From: Herminiimonas sp.
GTDB taxonomy: Bacteria; Pseudomonadota; Gammaproteobacteria; Burkholderiales; Burkholderiaceae_D
Assembly: GCA_027310305.1 (NCBI GenBank)
Contig: DAIDBD010000098.1
Coordinates: forward strand, 1 to 64,000
Direction of reading: 5' to 3'
Length of the DNA stretch: 64,000 nucleotides
The translations under genes were made by a program, and so were the position numbers. The notes beneath the pieces were generated by a model. It had not been told where the DNA came from, did not search any database, and saw nothing but the letters and a program-made list of their open reading frames with translations. This document shows positions 1 to 10,401 of this stretch, in pieces. Positions within the stretch are counted from its first letter, which is position 1. Every line of letters starts with the position of its first letter.

Positions 1-225
1 CATCACCACGAACAGGAATAACACCATCACCGCACCGACATAAACCAGCACCAGCACAATGGCGAGAAATTCAGCCTTCAGCAACATCCAGATCGCTGCG
101 GCGGAAAAAAAGGACAGCACAAGAAACAATGCCGCATGCACCGGATTGCGATCTGTGATGACGCGGGTCGCGGCGAAAATCAATATCGCCGAGAGCGCGT
201 AGAACAATGCAGTTTTAAATTCCAT
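1..225 (-). CDS. nuoJ: NADH-quinone oxidoreductase subunit J (5' part only)
   Basis: Membrane subunit of the proton-pumping NADH dehydrogenase I (complex I). Only the first 75 codons lie in the window. The gene starts at ATG 225 with MEFKTALFYALSA and runs off the left edge. The visible part is two hydrophobic stretches, as in the N-terminal transmembrane helices of NuoJ. It is last of the visible nuo genes and lies 93 bases beyond the nuoI stop, a gap that holds a degenerate copy of a palindromic repeat. Identity rests on the N-terminus and on gene order. Confidence 0.93.
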   Translation of the reverse strand, partial: MEFKTALFYALSAILIFAATRVITDRNPVHAALFLVLSFFSAAAIWMLLKAEFLAIVLVLVYVGAVMVLFLFVVM

Positions 226-269
226 ATTGAACCAAAAAAGTTGGCTGGATTACGGGCCAATTAAACTTA

Positions 270-310
270 TTGTGAGACAAGGTCGAGTGCAACGGCACTC
301 TGTTCTGACA
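270..310. repeat. Degenerate copy of the ACAGAGT/ACTCTGT palindromic repeat
   Basis: The nuoI-nuoJ gap contains TTGTGAGACA, a short spacer and GCACTCTGTTCTGACA. This resembles the ends of the better conserved copies at 22079-22136, 22149-22190 and 55077-55131, but with several mismatches. Family membership is inferred from the end sequences and the intercistronic position. Confidence 0.4.
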
Positions 311-318
311 TACTAAAA

Positions 319-807
319 TCAACGATACGGCGCATCAGCTGCACGATCGGCAGCGATTTCCTTTTCATAGCGATCACCAACAGCCAGCAGCATTTCCTTG
401 GTGTAGTACAAGTCGCCACGCTTCTCGCCGTGATATTCCAGAATATTCGTCTCGACGATCGAATCGACCGGGCAGGATTCTTCGCAAAATCCGCAGAAAA
501 TGCATTTGGTGAGATCAATGTCGTAACGCGTGGTCCGGCGCGAACCATCGTCGCGCTGCTCCGATTCAATCGTGATCGCCAGCGCCGGGCAAACCGCTTC
601 GCATAATTTACAGGCGATGCAGCGCTCTTCTCCATTCGGATACCGGCGCAATGCGTGCAATCCGCGAAAACGCGGCGATATCGGTGTTTTTTCTTCCGGA
701 AATTGCACCGTGATCTTACGGGCGAACATATAGCGACCGGTCAGCGCCAATCCCTTGAGCAGCTCCCGCAGCATCAAGCTGCCGAAAAAATCCTTGATTG
801 CTTCCAT
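319..807 (-). CDS. nuoI: NADH-quinone oxidoreductase subunit I (two 4Fe-4S ferredoxin-type)
   Basis: Peripheral-arm subunit of complex I that carries two tetranuclear iron-sulfur clusters (N6a/N6b) on the electron path to NuoB and quinone. The two ferredoxin motifs [12 protein letters not shown] and [12 protein letters not shown] are both intact. I chose ATG 807 ([10 protein letters not shown], 162 aa) because this is the usual family start and GGAAG lies five bases upstream. An in-frame ATG at 819 would add MEAK and also has a purine-rich GAGAG in front. The gene sits between nuoH and nuoJ, with repeat-bearing gaps on both sides. Confidence 0.95.
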   Translation of the reverse strand: MEAIKDFFGSLMLRELLKGLALTGRYMFARKITVQFPEEKTPISPRFRGLHALRRYPNGEERCIACKLCEAVCPALAITIESEQRDDGSRRTTRYDIDLTKCIFCGFCEESCPVDSIVETNILEYHGEKRGDLYYTKEMLLAVGDRYEKEIAADRAADAPYR

Positions 808-840
808 CTTGGCTTCCATTACTCTCAGCCTGCTTTAATT

Positions 841-911
841 TGTTGGCGACAGAGTATCCTTCGATACGCTACGCTATTCAGGACGAACGGGGCGATCAGC
901 TCTGTTCTCCA
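841..911. repeat. Repeat element in the nuoH-nuoI gap (two repeat styles nested)
   Basis: The 5' end TGTTGGCGACAGAGT and the 3' end AGCTCTGTTCTCC resemble the dispersed ACAGAGT palindrome. Nested inside (about 856-890) is an imperfect hairpin, TCCTTCGATACGC followed by TCAGGACGAACGG. It resembles the very widespread proteobacterial CTTCGA...GAACGG intergenic repeat. The element lies wholly between co-transcribed genes. Confidence 0.45.
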
Positions 912-918
912 GTAAATA

Positions 919-1995
919 TTATTTCCAAATATTCCACGATGTCTGCATCCACGCTGCCACTATCACCAGGTATGCCAGCGTCAGCGGAATGAATACCTTC
1001 CAGCCAAGGCGCATGATCTGATCGTAGCGGTAACGCGGAAACGATGCCCGCGCCCAGATGAACAGAGACACGACGAAAAATGTCTTGATTCCCAGCCAGA
1101 TCCAGCCCGGTATCCAGTTGAACAACATCGAATCGATCGGCGAATTCCAGCCGCCAAGAAACATCAATGACGCCATCGCTGAAATCAGGATCATGTTGGC
1201 GTATTCGGCCAGGAAGAACATGGCGAACGACATGCCCGAATATTCAACCATGTGGCCCGCAACGATTTCCGATTCGCCTTCCACCACATCGAATGGATGG
1301 CGGTTGGTTTCCGCGATCCCGGAGATGATGTAGACGACAAACATCGGCAGCAGCGGCAGCCAGTTCCAGGATAGAAAATTCAAGCCCTTGCCGGCGAAGT
1401 AGCCGTGGTTCTGTCCCGTTACGATTTCACTCAGATTGAGGCTGCCCGATACCATCAGCACAATCACCAATACAAAGCCCATCGCAATTTCGTAAGACAC
1501 CATTTGCGCCGACGCGCGCATCGCCCCCAGGAACGCATATTTGGAGTTGGATGCCCAGCCGGCGATGATGACGCCATACACTTCCATTGACGTGATCGCC
1601 ATCACGAACAGCAAACCGGCATTGACGTTTGCCAGCACTGTTTCAGGACCGAACGGAATGACGGCCCATGCCGCAAGCGCCGGCATGATCGTCATGATCG
1701 GTGCAATCACGAAGAGCGCCTTGCTGGCCTTGGCCGGAACGATGATTTCCTTGAGCAGCAGCTTCAACGCATCGGCGATTGGCTGCAGCAAACCCGCGGG
1801 ACCAACGCGGTTCGGGCCGATCCGGACATGCATCCAACCGATCATCTTGCGTTCCCATAGAGTCAGATAGGCGACGCAGCCCATGATCGGCAATACGATG
1901 GCGATAATTTTTACCAGATTCCAGACCAGCGGCCATAGAAAGCCCAGCAGGCCCTGGCCGGTTGCATGGATGGTCGTCAGCATCTGATCCATCAT
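919..1995 (-). CDS. nuoH: NADH-quinone oxidoreductase subunit H
   Basis: Integral membrane subunit of complex I (ND1 homologue) that helps form the quinone-binding chamber at the junction with the peripheral arm. At 358 aa it has the usual family length, with about eight hydrophobic segments. Conserved stretches such as [19 protein letters not shown] near residue 50 and [20 protein letters not shown] near residue 230 are typical of NuoH. The start ATG overlaps the nuoG stop by four bases (ATGA), so the two are probably translationally coupled. A second ATG follows immediately, so the start could be one codon later. Confidence 0.97.
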   Translation of the reverse strand: MMDQMLTTIHATGQGLLGFLWPLVWNLVKIIAIVLPIMGCVAYLTLWERKMIGWMHVRIGPNRVGPAGLLQPIADALKLLLKEIIVPAKASKALFVIAPIMTIMPALAAWAVIPFGPETVLANVNAGLLFVMAITSMEVYGVIIAGWASNSKYAFLGAMRASAQMVSYEIAMGFVLVIVLMVSGSLNLSEIVTGQNHGYFAGKGLNFLSWNWLPLLPMFVVYIISGIAETNRHPFDVVEGESEIVAGHMVEYSGMSFAMFFLAEYANMILISAMASLMFLGGWNSPIDSMLFNWIPGWIWLGIKTFFVVSLFIWARASFPRYRYDQIMRLGWKVFIPLTLAYLVIVAAWMQTSWNIWK

Positions 1996-4331
1996 GCTTT
2001 CTCCACCGTGATGGAACCGAACATCGCACCAAGTGTTCTAGTCGATGCGTGTGCAGTGGCGACGCGCACCACGCTGTCGGGCAATGTGCTGTCGATACCC
2101 GCAGCCAAAACGGCACTGCCTTCGCTCTGCGTAATTTTCAGCGGAGCACCTTCAGCCACGCCGAGTTTTTGCGACAGAGCGACCGAGATCCACGCTTTCG
2201 GCTGCGCCGCATCGTTCGTTTCCTGCAGCGGGACGGAACGCCGCACAATCGCGTCGGTCGCATAGATCGGCACATCGGCAATGCGCTCCAGTTGCTGCTC
2301 GGCGCCACCGGCCATCAGCAATTGCGGCTGAAGATTCGCGATGTTGTTCAAGCGCCCTGTCAGGTCGGCATCGTTGACCGTTGCGACGCCAAGTATCTCG
2401 GTGCGGATCGCTTCCGAAGTTTCATGCTCGAATCCTTGAAGACCCAGCAGATTGCCCAGTACGCGCAGCACTTTCCATCCAGGACGGGTTTCTCCCAGCG
2501 GCTTGACAGTGCCGTTGAAACTCTGCGCGCGGCCTTCGCAATTGACGAACGTGCCGGCGGTTTCTGTGAATGGCGCGATTGGCAGCAGCACATCGGCATA
2601 ATCGATTCCGTGCTTGTAAGCCGACATCGCCACCACCATATCGGCAGCATCCAGTGCAGCGCGGGCAGCTTGCGGATCGTAGCAATCGAGCTCCGGCTCG
2701 GCGTTCAGCAGCAGATAGGCCTTGCGCGGTTGATCAAAAAATTGCAACGCATTGCCACCATTGGCTGGCAACGCATTTGCCAGATAGCCGCCGACAGTAT
2801 TTGCCGCTTCCGTCAAATAGCCGAACCGTGCATCCGTGTTCTGCGCAATCCATTGCGCGGCTGCATGCAATTCCGATGCCTGCGGATGCTGCGCGGCTGC
2901 ATTGCCAAGCAGGATAGCCTTGGGTTCGCCCGACAGCAGGCTTGCAGCGGTCTGTTTCGCTTCCGCAGAAGGTTCGACATTTTCGAAGCCGGTTGGCGCA
3001 GCGATGTTTTTAGCCTGCGCAATGGCAGCAATCACCTCGCCGAGCGTCGACAGCCATGCCGATGGCGCCTTGATCATCTTATTGGCGATCGGCATCAGCA
3101 AATCATCATCGGTTGCATGCAGGATGCTGATTTTTGCGCCGCGCTTGACCGCCTGGCGTAGACGCGCCGCAAGTAGCGGATGATCCTTGCGCAGGAAGGA
3201 ACCGATGACGAATGCACGTTTCAACTGACCGAACTCTGCGATCGACATGCCCAGCCATGGTGTGACCTGGCCGTCCAGAGCGAAATCGGATTGACGCAAG
3301 CGGAAGTCGACATTCTCCGAGCCCAGGCCGCGTGTCAGCTTTTGCAACAGGGATAATTCTTCCAGCGTCGAATACGGTGTAGCAAGTGCGGCGATCGCAT
3401 CGGCGCCATGCTCATGCTTGATGTTGCGCAGGCCGTGCGCGACATATTCCAGCGCGGCTTGCCACTCGACTTCCTGCCATTGGCCATCCTGCTTGAGCAT
3501 GGGCCTGGTCAGGCGCTCTTCGCTATTCAAGCCTTCGTACGAAAAACGGTCCTTGTCGGACAGCCAGCACTCATTGACGGCTTCATTTTCCATCGGCAGA
3601 ACGCGCATGACCTTGCTGCCTTTGACCTGCACAATCAGATTGGAACCCAGCCCATCATGCGGGCTCACGGACTTGCGACGCGACAGTTCCCAGGTACGGG
3701 CGCTATAGCGAAACGGCTTGGAAGTCAACGCGCCAACCGGGCACAGATCGATCATGTTGCCGGACAATTCCGAATCGACGGTCTTGCCGACGAACGACGT
3801 GATTTCAGCATGCTCGCCACGCCCCAGCATGCCGAATTCCATGACGCCGGCGATCTCCTGTCCAAAGCGGACGCAACGCGTGCAATGAATGCAGCGGCTC
3901 ATCTCTTTCATCGAGATCAGCGGCCCGGCATCCTTGGGAACCACGACCCGTTTTTCTTCTTCGTAGCGGGAGGACGATGCACCGTAACCCACCGCCAGGT
4001 CCTGCAACTGACACTCGCCGCCCTGATCGCAAATCGGGCAATCGAGCGGATGGTTGATCAGCAGGAATTCCATCACGCCTTTTTGCGCCTTGACTGCCTT
4101 GTCGCTATGGGAGCGCACGATCATGCCGGCGGTGACAGGCGTCGCGCAGGCAGGCAACGGCTTCGGCGCCTTCTCGACTTCAACCAGGCACATGCGGCAG
4201 TTGGCCGCGATGGACAATTTCTTGTGATAGCAAAAATGCGGAATGTATGTGCCAAGCTTGTTGGCAGCGTCCATCACCATGCTGCCTTCTTGCACTTCGA
4301 CCTTCTTGCCGTCTATTTCGATTTCAACCAT
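1992..4331 (-). CDS. nuoG: NADH-quinone oxidoreductase subunit G
   Basis: Large iron-sulfur subunit of the NADH dehydrogenase module (779 aa). The N-terminal 2Fe-2S ferredoxin domain is visible from its cysteines ([15 protein letters not shown] and the later CATP). It is followed by the HCTRCVRF segment and the [13 protein letters not shown] cluster motif, then a long molybdopterin-oxidoreductase-like domain that lacks enzymatic function in complex I. The start [10 protein letters not shown] is preceded by a 45-base gap to nuoF that contains a small hairpin. The gene overlaps nuoH by four bases. Confidence 0.97.
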   Translation of the reverse strand: MVEIEIDGKKVEVQEGSMVMDAANKLGTYIPHFCYHKKLSIAANCRMCLVEVEKAPKPLPACATPVTAGMIVRSHSDKAVKAQKGVMEFLLINHPLDCPICDQGGECQLQDLAVGYGASSSRYEEEKRVVVPKDAGPLISMKEMSRCIHCTRCVRFGQEIAGVMEFGMLGRGEHAEITSFVGKTVDSELSGNMIDLCPVGALTSKPFRYSARTWELSRRKSVSPHDGLGSNLIVQVKGSKVMRVLPMENEAVNECWLSDKDRFSYEGLNSEERLTRPMLKQDGQWQEVEWQAALEYVAHGLRNIKHEHGADAIAALATPYSTLEELSLLQKLTRGLGSENVDFRLRQSDFALDGQVTPWLGMSIAEFGQLKRAFVIGSFLRKDHPLLAARLRQAVKRGAKISILHATDDDLLMPIANKMIKAPSAWLSTLGEVIAAIAQAKNIAAPTGFENVEPSAEAKQTAASLLSGEPKAILLGNAAAQHPQASELHAAAQWIAQNTDARFGYLTEAANTVGGYLANALPANGGNALQFFDQPRKAYLLLNAEPELDCYDPQAARAALDAADMVVAMSAYKHGIDYADVLLPIAPFTETAGTFVNCEGRAQSFNGTVKPLGETRPGWKVLRVLGNLLGLQGFEHETSEAIRTEILGVATVNDADLTGRLNNIANLQPQLLMAGGAEQQLERIADVPIYATDAIVRRSVPLQETNDAAQPKAWISVALSQKLGVAEGAPLKITQSEGSAVLAAGIDSTLPDSVVRVATAHASTRTLGAMFGSITVEKA

Positions 4332-4344
4332 GGCTTTGCTTTTT

Positions 4345-4381
4345 CGCCGTAGGGTGCGTCAAGCGCACCGACTCTGTTAAA
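4345..4381. repeat. Short hairpin with ACTCTGTT end in the nuoG-nuoF gap
   Basis: GGTGCG (4353-4358) and CGCACC (4364-4369) form a six-base stem with loop TCAAG. ACTCTGTT follows and runs into the nuoF stop. The ACTCTGT end is shared with the dispersed repeat family, so this may be an eroded half-copy. The stem itself is certain; membership of the family is a weak inference. Confidence 0.35.
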
Positions 4382-5672
4382 TGTACGTGGGCACCAAGCA
4401 ACGCTTGTGCTCGATGTGATATTCAAACTCTTCGGTAAAATTCTTGATCATCGCGCGCACCGGCATCGCGGCGGCATCACCCAAAGCGCAGATGGTGCGG
4501 CCCTGGATATTGTCGGCGACTGAATTCAATAAATCCAGATCATCCGGACGGCCCTGGCCATGCTCGATCCGGTGCACCATGCGGTACAACCAGCCGGTAC
4601 CTTCACGGCACGGCGTGCATTGTCCGCACGATTCTTCGAAATAAAAATACGACAGGCGTAACAACGATCGGACCATGCAACGTGTTTCATCCATCACGAT
4701 CACGGCGCCGGAACCCAGCATCGAGCCGGCTTTCGCGATCGAGTCGTAATCCATGTCGGTTGCCATCATGACGTCGCCGGTCAATACCGGCATCGACGAT
4801 CCGCCTGGAATCACCGCCTTGATTTTTTTGCCCTCGCGCATGCCGCCCGCGAGTTCCAGCAATGTGGCGAACGGCGTACCGAGCGGAACTTCGTAGTTGC
4901 CCGGTTTTGCGACATCGCCGGACATCGAGAATATCTTGGTGCCGCCGTTGTTCGGTTTGCCCAATGCCGCATAGGCCTCGCCGCCCATTTTGAAAACGAA
5001 CGGAACGGCCGCAAACGTTTCGGTGTTGTTGATCGTGGTCGGCTTGCCGTACAGGCCGAAGCTGGCCGGGAACGGCGGCTTGAAGCGCGGCTGACCCTTT
5101 TTGCCTTCCAGCGATTCGAGCAGCGCGGTTTCTTCGCCGCAGATGTAGGCGCCGTAACCGTGAAATGCATGCAACTGGAAGTCGAATTCGCTGCCCATGA
5201 TCCGGTCGCCCAGAAAACCGGCTGCGCGCGCTTCTTCCAGCGCCTCTTCGAAACGTTCGTAATCGGCCCAGATTTCACCGTGAATATAGTTGTAGCCGAC
5301 GGTAATGCCCATTGCATAGGCACCGATGGCCATGCCTTCGATCAGTGCATGCGGGTTGTAACGGATGATATCGCGGTCCTTGAATGTGCCCGGCTCGCCT
5401 TCGTCCGAATTGCAGACCAGGTACTTCTGTCCCGGGAACTGGCGCGGCATGAAACTCCACTTCAGGCCGGTCGGAAAACCGGCGCCGCCACGGCCGCGCA
5501 GCGATGAGGCTTTCAATTCCGCGACGACCTGTTCCGGCGTGATCCTGTCGTTCAGAATCCGCTTCAATGATTCGTAGCCGCCGCGGTTGACATAGTCGGC
5601 CAGATGCCAGTTTTGACCATCGAGGCCGGCCAGAATCAGCGGATTGATATGGCGGTTATGCAGGCTGGTCAT
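4377..5672 (-). CDS. nuoF: NADH-quinone oxidoreductase subunit F (FMN, NADH site)
   Basis: NADH-oxidising flavoprotein of complex I (431 aa): it binds NADH and FMN and holds cluster N3. The glycine-rich [13 protein letters not shown] near residue 65 is the FMN/NADH loop. The C-terminal [10 protein letters not shown] supplies cluster cysteines. The open frame extends further upstream, but [12 protein letters not shown] at 5672 is the right start because it overlaps the nuoE stop by four bases (ATGA) and matches the family N-terminus. Confidence 0.97.
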   Translation of the reverse strand: MTSLHNRHINPLILAGLDGQNWHLADYVNRGGYESLKRILNDRITPEQVVAELKASSLRGRGGAGFPTGLKWSFMPRQFPGQKYLVCNSDEGEPGTFKDRDIIRYNPHALIEGMAIGAYAMGITVGYNYIHGEIWADYERFEEALEEARAAGFLGDRIMGSEFDFQLHAFHGYGAYICGEETALLESLEGKKGQPRFKPPFPASFGLYGKPTTINNTETFAAVPFVFKMGGEAYAALGKPNNGGTKIFSMSGDVAKPGNYEVPLGTPFATLLELAGGMREGKKIKAVIPGGSSMPVLTGDVMMATDMDYDSIAKAGSMLGSGAVIVMDETRCMVRSLLRLSYFYFEESCGQCTPCREGTGWLYRMVHRIEHGQGRPDDLDLLNSVADNIQGRTICALGDAAAMPVRAMIKNFTEEFEYHIEHKRCLVPTYI

Positions 5673-6160
5673 TTTGGGGTCGCCTCGCTCAGTTCCTCCA
5701 CCAGCGCATCGATCTTGTCGTCCGACATCCAGCTGCACATGCGCTTGTTGTTCACCAGCAGCACCGGCGCATCGCCGCAGGCGCCCATGCACTCGCCTTC
5801 CATCAATGTGAACTGGCCATCGGCCGTGGTTTCCCTGTAATCGATACCAAGCTTTTGCTTCAGGTAATGCGCCGCTTTTTCACCGCCCGATAACGCGCAT
5901 GGCAGGTTGGTGCAAATCGTGATCTTGTTCCTGCCGATCGGCGTGGTGTTATACATCGCGTAAAACGTCGCGACTTCCTGCACCGCGATCGCCGGCATGC
6001 CGAGATAATCGGCGACATCCTGCATCACTTCCGGCGGGAGCCAGCCTTTTTCGTCCTGGGCGATGGCGAGCGCAGCCATCACTGCGGATTGTTTTTGATC
6101 CGCAGGAAATTTCGCGACTTCGCGATCGATTTTTTTGTACGCTTGCTCTGATAACAGCAT
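5669..6160 (-). CDS. nuoE: NADH-quinone oxidoreductase subunit E (2Fe-2S)
   Basis: Thioredoxin-like 2Fe-2S subunit (163 aa) that binds NuoF and carries cluster N1a. The four ligand cysteines are visible as CTNLPC and, about 35 residues later, CMGACG. The N-terminus [12 protein letters not shown] and the [15 protein letters not shown] helix region are typical. The stop overlaps the nuoF start, and a 51-base gap separates it from nuoD. Confidence 0.96.
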   Translation of the reverse strand: MLLSEQAYKKIDREVAKFPADQKQSAVMAALAIAQDEKGWLPPEVMQDVADYLGMPAIAVQEVATFYAMYNTTPIGRNKITICTNLPCALSGGEKAAHYLKQKLGIDYRETTADGQFTLMEGECMGACGDAPVLLVNNKRMCSWMSDDKIDALVEELSEATPK

Positions 6161-6211
6161 TATCTATGCCTCAAGTATTGACACGCTTGCGCGTTCAACT
6201 TATTTATCAAC

Positions 6212-7465
6212 CTATCTGTCAATTTCGCCAAACACGATATCCTGCGTGCCGATGATCGTTACGGCGTCGGCAATCATGTGGCCTTTTGCCATCTCGTTCA
6301 AACCCTGCAAGTGGGCGAAGCCGGGCGCACGGATCTTCATGCGATAAGGTTTATTCGCGCCATCCGAAATCAGGTAAATGCCGAACTCGCCTTTCGGATG
6401 CTCAACGGCGGCGTAGGCCTCGCCGGACGGTACATGAAAACCTTCGGTGAAAAGCTTGAAATGATGAATCAGCTCTTCCATGTTGGATTTCATGTTCACG
6501 CGCGATGGCGGCGCGACCTTGTGATTGTCGATCATCACCGGGCCCGGATTGTTGCGCAGCCACTCGATGCATTGCTTGATGATGCGATTTGACTGGCGCA
6601 TTTCCTCGACCCGCACCAGATAGCGATCGTAGCAATCGCCATTGACGCCGACCGGAATATCGAAATCGAGCAAATCGTAGACTTCATACGGCTGCTTCTT
6701 GCGCAGGTCCCACTCGATGCCGGAACCGCGCAGCATCGGGCCGGTAAAGCCCATCGCTTTCGCGCGCTCGGGCGACACCACGCCGATACCCACCAGACGC
6801 TGCTTCCAGATGCGGTTATCCGTCAACAGGGTTTCATACTCGTCCACATAAGTGGGAAACCGGTTGGTGAAGTCTTCGATGAAGTCGAGCAGCGAACCCT
6901 GGCGGTTCTCATTGAGTTGCTTGATCGCCTTGGCATTGCGCACGATCGATGCCTTGTGCTGCGGCATCGCATCCGGCAAATCGCGGTAGACGCCGCCCGG
7001 GCGATAATATGCCGCATGCAAACGGGCACCGGAAACCGCCTCGTAGCAATCCATCAAATCTTCGCGCTCGCGGAATGCATACAGGAAAACACCCATCGCG
7101 CCAACGTCAAGCGCATGCGCGCCCAGCCACAGCAAATGGTTCAGCAAACGGGTGATTTCATCGAACATGACGCGGATATATTGCGCCCGCAACGGCACGT
7201 CGATACCCAGCATCTTTTCGATGGTCATTACATAGGCATGCTCGTTGCTCATCATCGACACATAGTCGAGCCGATCCATGTACGGCACCGATTGCAGATA
7301 GGTTTTCTGCTCCGCCAGTTTTTCGGTTGCACGGTGCAACAGCCCGATATGCGGGTCGGCGCGCTGGATAACCTCGCCGTCCAGTTCCAGCACGAGGCGC
7401 AATACGCCATGGGCAGCAGGATGCTGCGGACCAAAGTTCAGCGTGTAATTTTTGATTTCAGCCAT
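6212..7465 (-). CDS. nuoD: NADH-quinone oxidoreductase subunit D (49 kDa)
   Basis: Peripheral-arm subunit related to the large subunit of NiFe hydrogenases. With NuoB it forms the quinone reduction site. The length of 417 aa is normal, and the start [20 protein letters not shown] carries the conserved GPQHPAAHG signature. The C-terminus ends with the family motif DIVFGEIDR. The ATG shares one base with the nuoC stop (TAATG), which suggests coupled translation. Confidence 0.97.
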   Translation of the reverse strand: MAEIKNYTLNFGPQHPAAHGVLRLVLELDGEVIQRADPHIGLLHRATEKLAEQKTYLQSVPYMDRLDYVSMMSNEHAYVMTIEKMLGIDVPLRAQYIRVMFDEITRLLNHLLWLGAHALDVGAMGVFLYAFREREDLMDCYEAVSGARLHAAYYRPGGVYRDLPDAMPQHKASIVRNAKAIKQLNENRQGSLLDFIEDFTNRFPTYVDEYETLLTDNRIWKQRLVGIGVVSPERAKAMGFTGPMLRGSGIEWDLRKKQPYEVYDLLDFDIPVGVNGDCYDRYLVRVEEMRQSNRIIKQCIEWLRNNPGPVMIDNHKVAPPSRVNMKSNMEELIHHFKLFTEGFHVPSGEAYAAVEHPKGEFGIYLISDGANKPYRMKIRAPGFAHLQGLNEMAKGHMIADAVTIIGTQDIVFGEIDR

Positions 7466-8061
7466 TATTTCATCCCGTATTGTTCTTCGCGAATCACGCG
7501 CGGCACATTTTCACGCGGCTCGATCGTTACGGGTTGATAAATCACGCGCTTTTGTTCGGGATCGTAGCGCATCTCCACATAGCCGGAGACAGGGAAATCC
7601 TTGCGGAACGGATGACCGATAAAACCATAATCCGTCAGAATGCGGCGCAAGTCGTTGTGGCCGTCGAACAGGATGCCGAAGAAATCAAACGCTTCGCGCT
7701 CATACCAGTCGGCTGTGGACCAGATATCGGTTACCGACGCGACCAGCGGCACCTCATCGTCGGGCGCAAACACCCGCACCCGCAGACGCCAGTTGTGGGT
7801 CATCGATAGCAGATGCGAAACGACTGCGAATCGGGCGCCATTCCATATGCCGTCGCCGTAGGTTGAATAATCGACACCGCACAAATCAATCAATTCTTCA
7901 AAGCGCAAATCGGCATGGTCGCGCAGTACCCGCATGACCGGCAAATAATTGGCAGCATCGACCACGACAGTGATCTCGCCCAGTGCCGCAGTCAAGCCTT
8001 GAATCTGATCGCCCAGCGCATTGCGCAGGGAAGCTTCCAGGGTTTCGAGTTTTGTCGTCAT
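7465..8061 (-). CDS. nuoC: NADH-quinone oxidoreductase subunit C (30 kDa)
   Basis: 30-kDa peripheral subunit of complex I (198 aa). It is a separate gene here, not fused to nuoD as in enterobacteria. The signature [21 protein letters not shown] lies in the second half, followed by [19 protein letters not shown]. It overlaps nuoD by one base and lies 22 bases after nuoB. A conserved structural subunit, with no unusual feature seen. Confidence 0.96.
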   Translation of the reverse strand: MTTKLETLEASLRNALGDQIQGLTAALGEITVVVDAANYLPVMRVLRDHADLRFEELIDLCGVDYSTYGDGIWNGARFAVVSHLLSMTHNWRLRVRVFAPDDEVPLVASVTDIWSTADWYEREAFDFFGILFDGHNDLRRILTDYGFIGHPFRKDFPVSGYVEMRYDPEQKRVIYQPVTIEPRENVPRVIREEQYGMK

Positions 8062-8083
8062 ATCTTTTAATCAGGCCGCACTG

Positions 8084-8560
8084 TTAGCGCGCAATCGTGT
8101 TGGTACGCTTAATCTTGTTCTGCAACTGCATGATGCCGTACAGCAGTGCTTCGGCTGTCGGCGGGCAGCCCGGCACGTAAACATCGACCGGAACGATGCG
8201 GTCGCATCCGCGCACCACCGAGTACGAATAGTGATAATAGCCGCCGCCATTGGCGCACGAACCCATCGAGATCACCCAGCGCGGCTCGGCCATCTGGTCA
8301 TACACTTTGCGCAGCGCCGGCGCCATTTTGTTGCACAAGGTACCGGCCACGATCATCACGTCGGATTGACGCGGCGACGGGCGAAACACGACACCGAACC
8401 GGTCGAGATCATAGCGCGACGCGCCTGCATGCATCATTTCAACTGCGCAGCATGCCAGACCGAACGTCATCGGCCACATCGAGCCGGTACGCGTCCAGTT
8501 GATCAGCTTATCCGCTGTGGTAGTGACAAAACCTTCGTTCAATACGCCTTCAATTGACAT
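8084..8560 (-). CDS. nuoB: NADH-quinone oxidoreductase subunit B (cluster N2)
   Basis: PSST-type subunit holding cluster N2, the last iron-sulfur centre before quinone. The tandem cysteines sit in [13 protein letters not shown] near residue 37. The other ligands are in [18 protein letters not shown] and [13 protein letters not shown]. At 158 aa it is full length. It begins three bases after nuoA, so the two are probably coupled. Confidence 0.97.
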   Translation of the reverse strand: MSIEGVLNEGFVTTTADKLINWTRTGSMWPMTFGLACCAVEMMHAGASRYDLDRFGVVFRPSPRQSDVMIVAGTLCNKMAPALRKVYDQMAEPRWVISMGSCANGGGYYHYSYSVVRGCDRIVPVDVYVPGCPPTAEALLYGIMQLQNKIKRTNTIAR

Positions 8561-8563
8561 GGC

Positions 8564-8923
8564 TTACTCCCAATCAAGGGCACCTTTCTTCCAGATGTAC
8601 CAGAATCCGACTGCGAATTCGACGATAAACACCAGCATCGTCACGAAACCGGCCCAACCGAGATCGCGCATTGCGACACCCCATGGAAAGAAAAACGCGG
8701 TTTCCAGATCAAACAAGATAAATAGAATCGCAACAAGGTAATAACGCACGTCGAACTTCATGCGCGCATCCTCGAATGCTTCAAAGCCGCACTCGTACGG
8801 AGAGTTCTTTTGAAAATCGGGCTTGTGCGGCGCTAGCAAACGGCCCAGCACCTGCGGAACGACACCGACGCCGATACCGACGAGAATAAACAGAAGGACA
8901 GGAAAGTAATTTTCGAGGTTCAC
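8564..8923 (-). CDS. nuoA: NADH-quinone oxidoreductase subunit A
   Basis: Small membrane subunit (119 aa) at the head of the nuo operon, with three hydrophobic segments. The signature [22 protein letters not shown] lies in the middle and is typical of the family. I chose the GTG at 8923 because it gives [12 protein letters not shown], the usual N-terminus. The longer frame begins with TTG at 8935. No clear Shine-Dalgarno sequence precedes either start. Confidence 0.94.
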   Translation of the reverse strand: MNLENYFPVLLFILVGIGVGVVPQVLGRLLAPHKPDFQKNSPYECGFEAFEDARMKFDVRYYLVAILFILFDLETAFFFPWGVAMRDLGWAGFVTMLVFIVEFAVGFWYIWKKGALDWE

Positions 8924-8950
8924 GATTGAGTGCAATATGTTGAACAGTCC

Positions 8951-8977
8951 GTTGAATGATTTATTGAATCATTTAAC
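8951..8977. promoter_or_regulatory. AT-rich inverted repeat upstream of nuoA
   Basis: GTTGAATGATT and AATCATTTAAC form eleven-base arms with one mismatch around a five-base centre. They lie between the tRNA-Leu terminator and the nuoA start, where the nuo promoter must be. This could be an operator for a dimeric regulator. I could not fix a convincing -35/-10 pair here. Confidence 0.35.
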
Positions 8978-8988
8978 AATTTCTCGAT

Positions 8989-9025
8989 AAAAAGCCAGCT
9001 TAGGCATCTCCTTCGCTGGCTTTAT
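8989..9025 (-). terminator. Rho-independent terminator after tRNA-Leu
   Basis: On the minus strand AAAGCCAGC and GCTGGCTTT form a nine-base perfect stem followed by further T residues. It lies just downstream of the tRNA gene and ends that transcript before the nuo operon. Confidence 0.8.
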
Positions 9026-9032
9026 TATTTTT

Positions 9033-9117
9033 TGGTGCCGACGGCGAGACTCGAACTCGCACAGCTTGCGCCACTACCCCCTCAAGATAGCGTGTCTACC
9101 AATTTCACCACGTCGGC
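9033..9117 (-). tRNA. tRNA-Leu, anticodon GAG
   Basis: Class II tRNA of 85 bases including an encoded CCA. The acceptor arms GCCGACG and CGTCGGC pair fully. The D arm contains TGGTGAAATTGGTAGACAC. The anticodon loop TTGAGGG is closed by CTATC/GGTAG, which reads anticodon GAG. A long variable arm and the T arm with GTTCGAGTC follow. Its position between secG and nuoA is the standard Burkholderiales arrangement. Confidence 0.96.
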
Positions 9118-9202
9118 ATTAGCTTTATATTTTAACCTGTTTCAGCCCCTTTGTTCAACGCACAATTGCGCTGACGCAAGGCGACGCCGGAGTAATGCCG
9201 AA

Positions 9203-9610
9203 TTATTTCGGGATTTGATTTGACTGACCCGCAGCACCTGAAGCCGGCGATGGCGAATTTGCCGAAGCGGGGGTGCTCGGTACAGAAGCGGCCGGCGCTG
9301 CGTTGCCGGCAGGCGTCGCCGGAGCGGAAGTTGCAGGCAAGCTATCCATCACGCCACCGCTACCCGCCACAGGCCGGTTGCTGAGAAAAGCCAATGCCAA
9401 AGTCGCACCGAAAAAAACCGCGGCCGCAACGCCGGTCGATTTGGACAGAAAATTGGATGAGCCGGTCGCACCGAATAAACTGCCGGATGCGCCGGAACCG
9501 AAAGCGGCTCCCATGTCAGCGCCCTTGCCGTGCTGCAGCAGCACAAGACCGATGATCGTCAAGGCAGACAACACCTGAATAACGATAATGATGGTAAATA
9601 AAGTGTTCAT
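9203..9610 (-). CDS. secG: Preprotein translocase subunit SecG
   Basis: Accessory subunit of the SecYEG protein-export channel in the inner membrane (135 aa). Two transmembrane helices flank the conserved loop LLQHGKGADMGAAFGSGASG, which is diagnostic. The second half is a low-complexity tail rich in Ala, Pro and Ser, longer than in E. coli SecG but common in betaproteobacteria. It follows tpiA by 44 bases and precedes the tRNA-Leu gene. Confidence 0.96.
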   Translation of the reverse strand: MNTLFTIIIVIQVLSALTIIGLVLLQHGKGADMGAAFGSGASGSLFGATGSSNFLSKSTGVAAAVFFGATLALAFLSNRPVAGSGGVMDSLPATSAPATPAGNAAPAASVPSTPASANSPSPASGAAGQSNQIPK

Positions 9611-9654
9611 TTAATTAAATTTCCAATCTTGGTTAATTCTGCAAAAGCGGATTT

Positions 9655-10401
9655 TCATACTGCCCGGATAATCGCCAGAAAATCCGACGCTTTCAATGCC
9701 GCACCGCCGATCAGGCCGCCATCAATGTCAGGCATCGCCAGCAATTCTTTCGCGTTATCGGGTTTCATGCTGCCGCCATACAAAATCCGTACTCGGGCAG
9801 CCGCAGCCGAATTTTTTGCCGCAAGTTTTGCACGCAGCATCGCATGAACCTCTTGTGCCATGCGAGGGGTCGCTGTCTTGCCGGTACCGATTGCCCACAC
9901 CGGCTCGTACGCAACCACGATTTTCGCCAGATCGCCGGCATCGATCATCGCCAGCACTGCATCGATTTGTTGCCCGACTATCAAGTCGGTCTGACCCGCT
10001 TCGCGATCGGCCAATGTTTCACCGACGCAGACGATTGGAGTCAGTCCTGATTTCAGCGCACGCATTGCCTTTTGTGCAACCAGCTCATTGCTTTCGGCAT
10101 GGTACGCGCGCCGCTCGGAGTGCCCGACGATCACATACCGGCATCCGAAATCGAGCAGCATCGCAGCAGCTATCTCGCCGGTATAGGCGCCGGATTCCTG
10201 CACGGACAAGTCTTGCCCGCCCCACGCCACCTCAGTGTTTAATAACGCGGCTTGGCACTGTGAAAAATAAGGTGCCGGTACGCATACTGCCACGTCACAA
10301 ATCGGATACGTTAGTTCAACCTTTATGTCATTCAGCAAAACAGCGTTAGCCGTAAGGCTGCCGTTCATTTTCCAATTACCGGCGATGAGTTTGCGACGCA
10401 T
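9655..10401 (-). CDS. tpiA: Triosephosphate isomerase
   Basis: Glycolytic enzyme that interconverts dihydroxyacetone phosphate and glyceraldehyde 3-phosphate (248 aa, normal length). The N-terminal [15 protein letters not shown] supplies the catalytic Asn and Lys. VIVGHSERR supplies the electrophilic His, and [15 protein letters not shown] contains the catalytic Glu and flexible loop 6. It is followed by secG on the same strand and is probably co-transcribed with it. Confidence 0.97.
   Translation of the reverse strand: MRRKLIAGNWKMNGSLTANAVLLNDIKVELTYPICDVAVCVPAPYFSQCQAALLNTEVAWGGQDLSVQESGAYTGEIAAAMLLDFGCRYVIVGHSERRAYHAESNELVAQKAMRALKSGLTPIVCVGETLADREAGQTDLIVGQQIDAVLAMIDAGDLAKIVVAYEPVWAIGTGKTATPRMAQEVHAMLRAKLAAKNSAAAARVRILYGGSMKPDNAKELLAMPDIDGGLIGGAALKASDFLAIIRAV

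Noticed and set aside
1962-3161. Plus-strand frame of 399 codons opposite nuoG
   Set aside because: Shadow of nuoG, with Cys/Arg/His-rich nonsense composition and no ribosome site.
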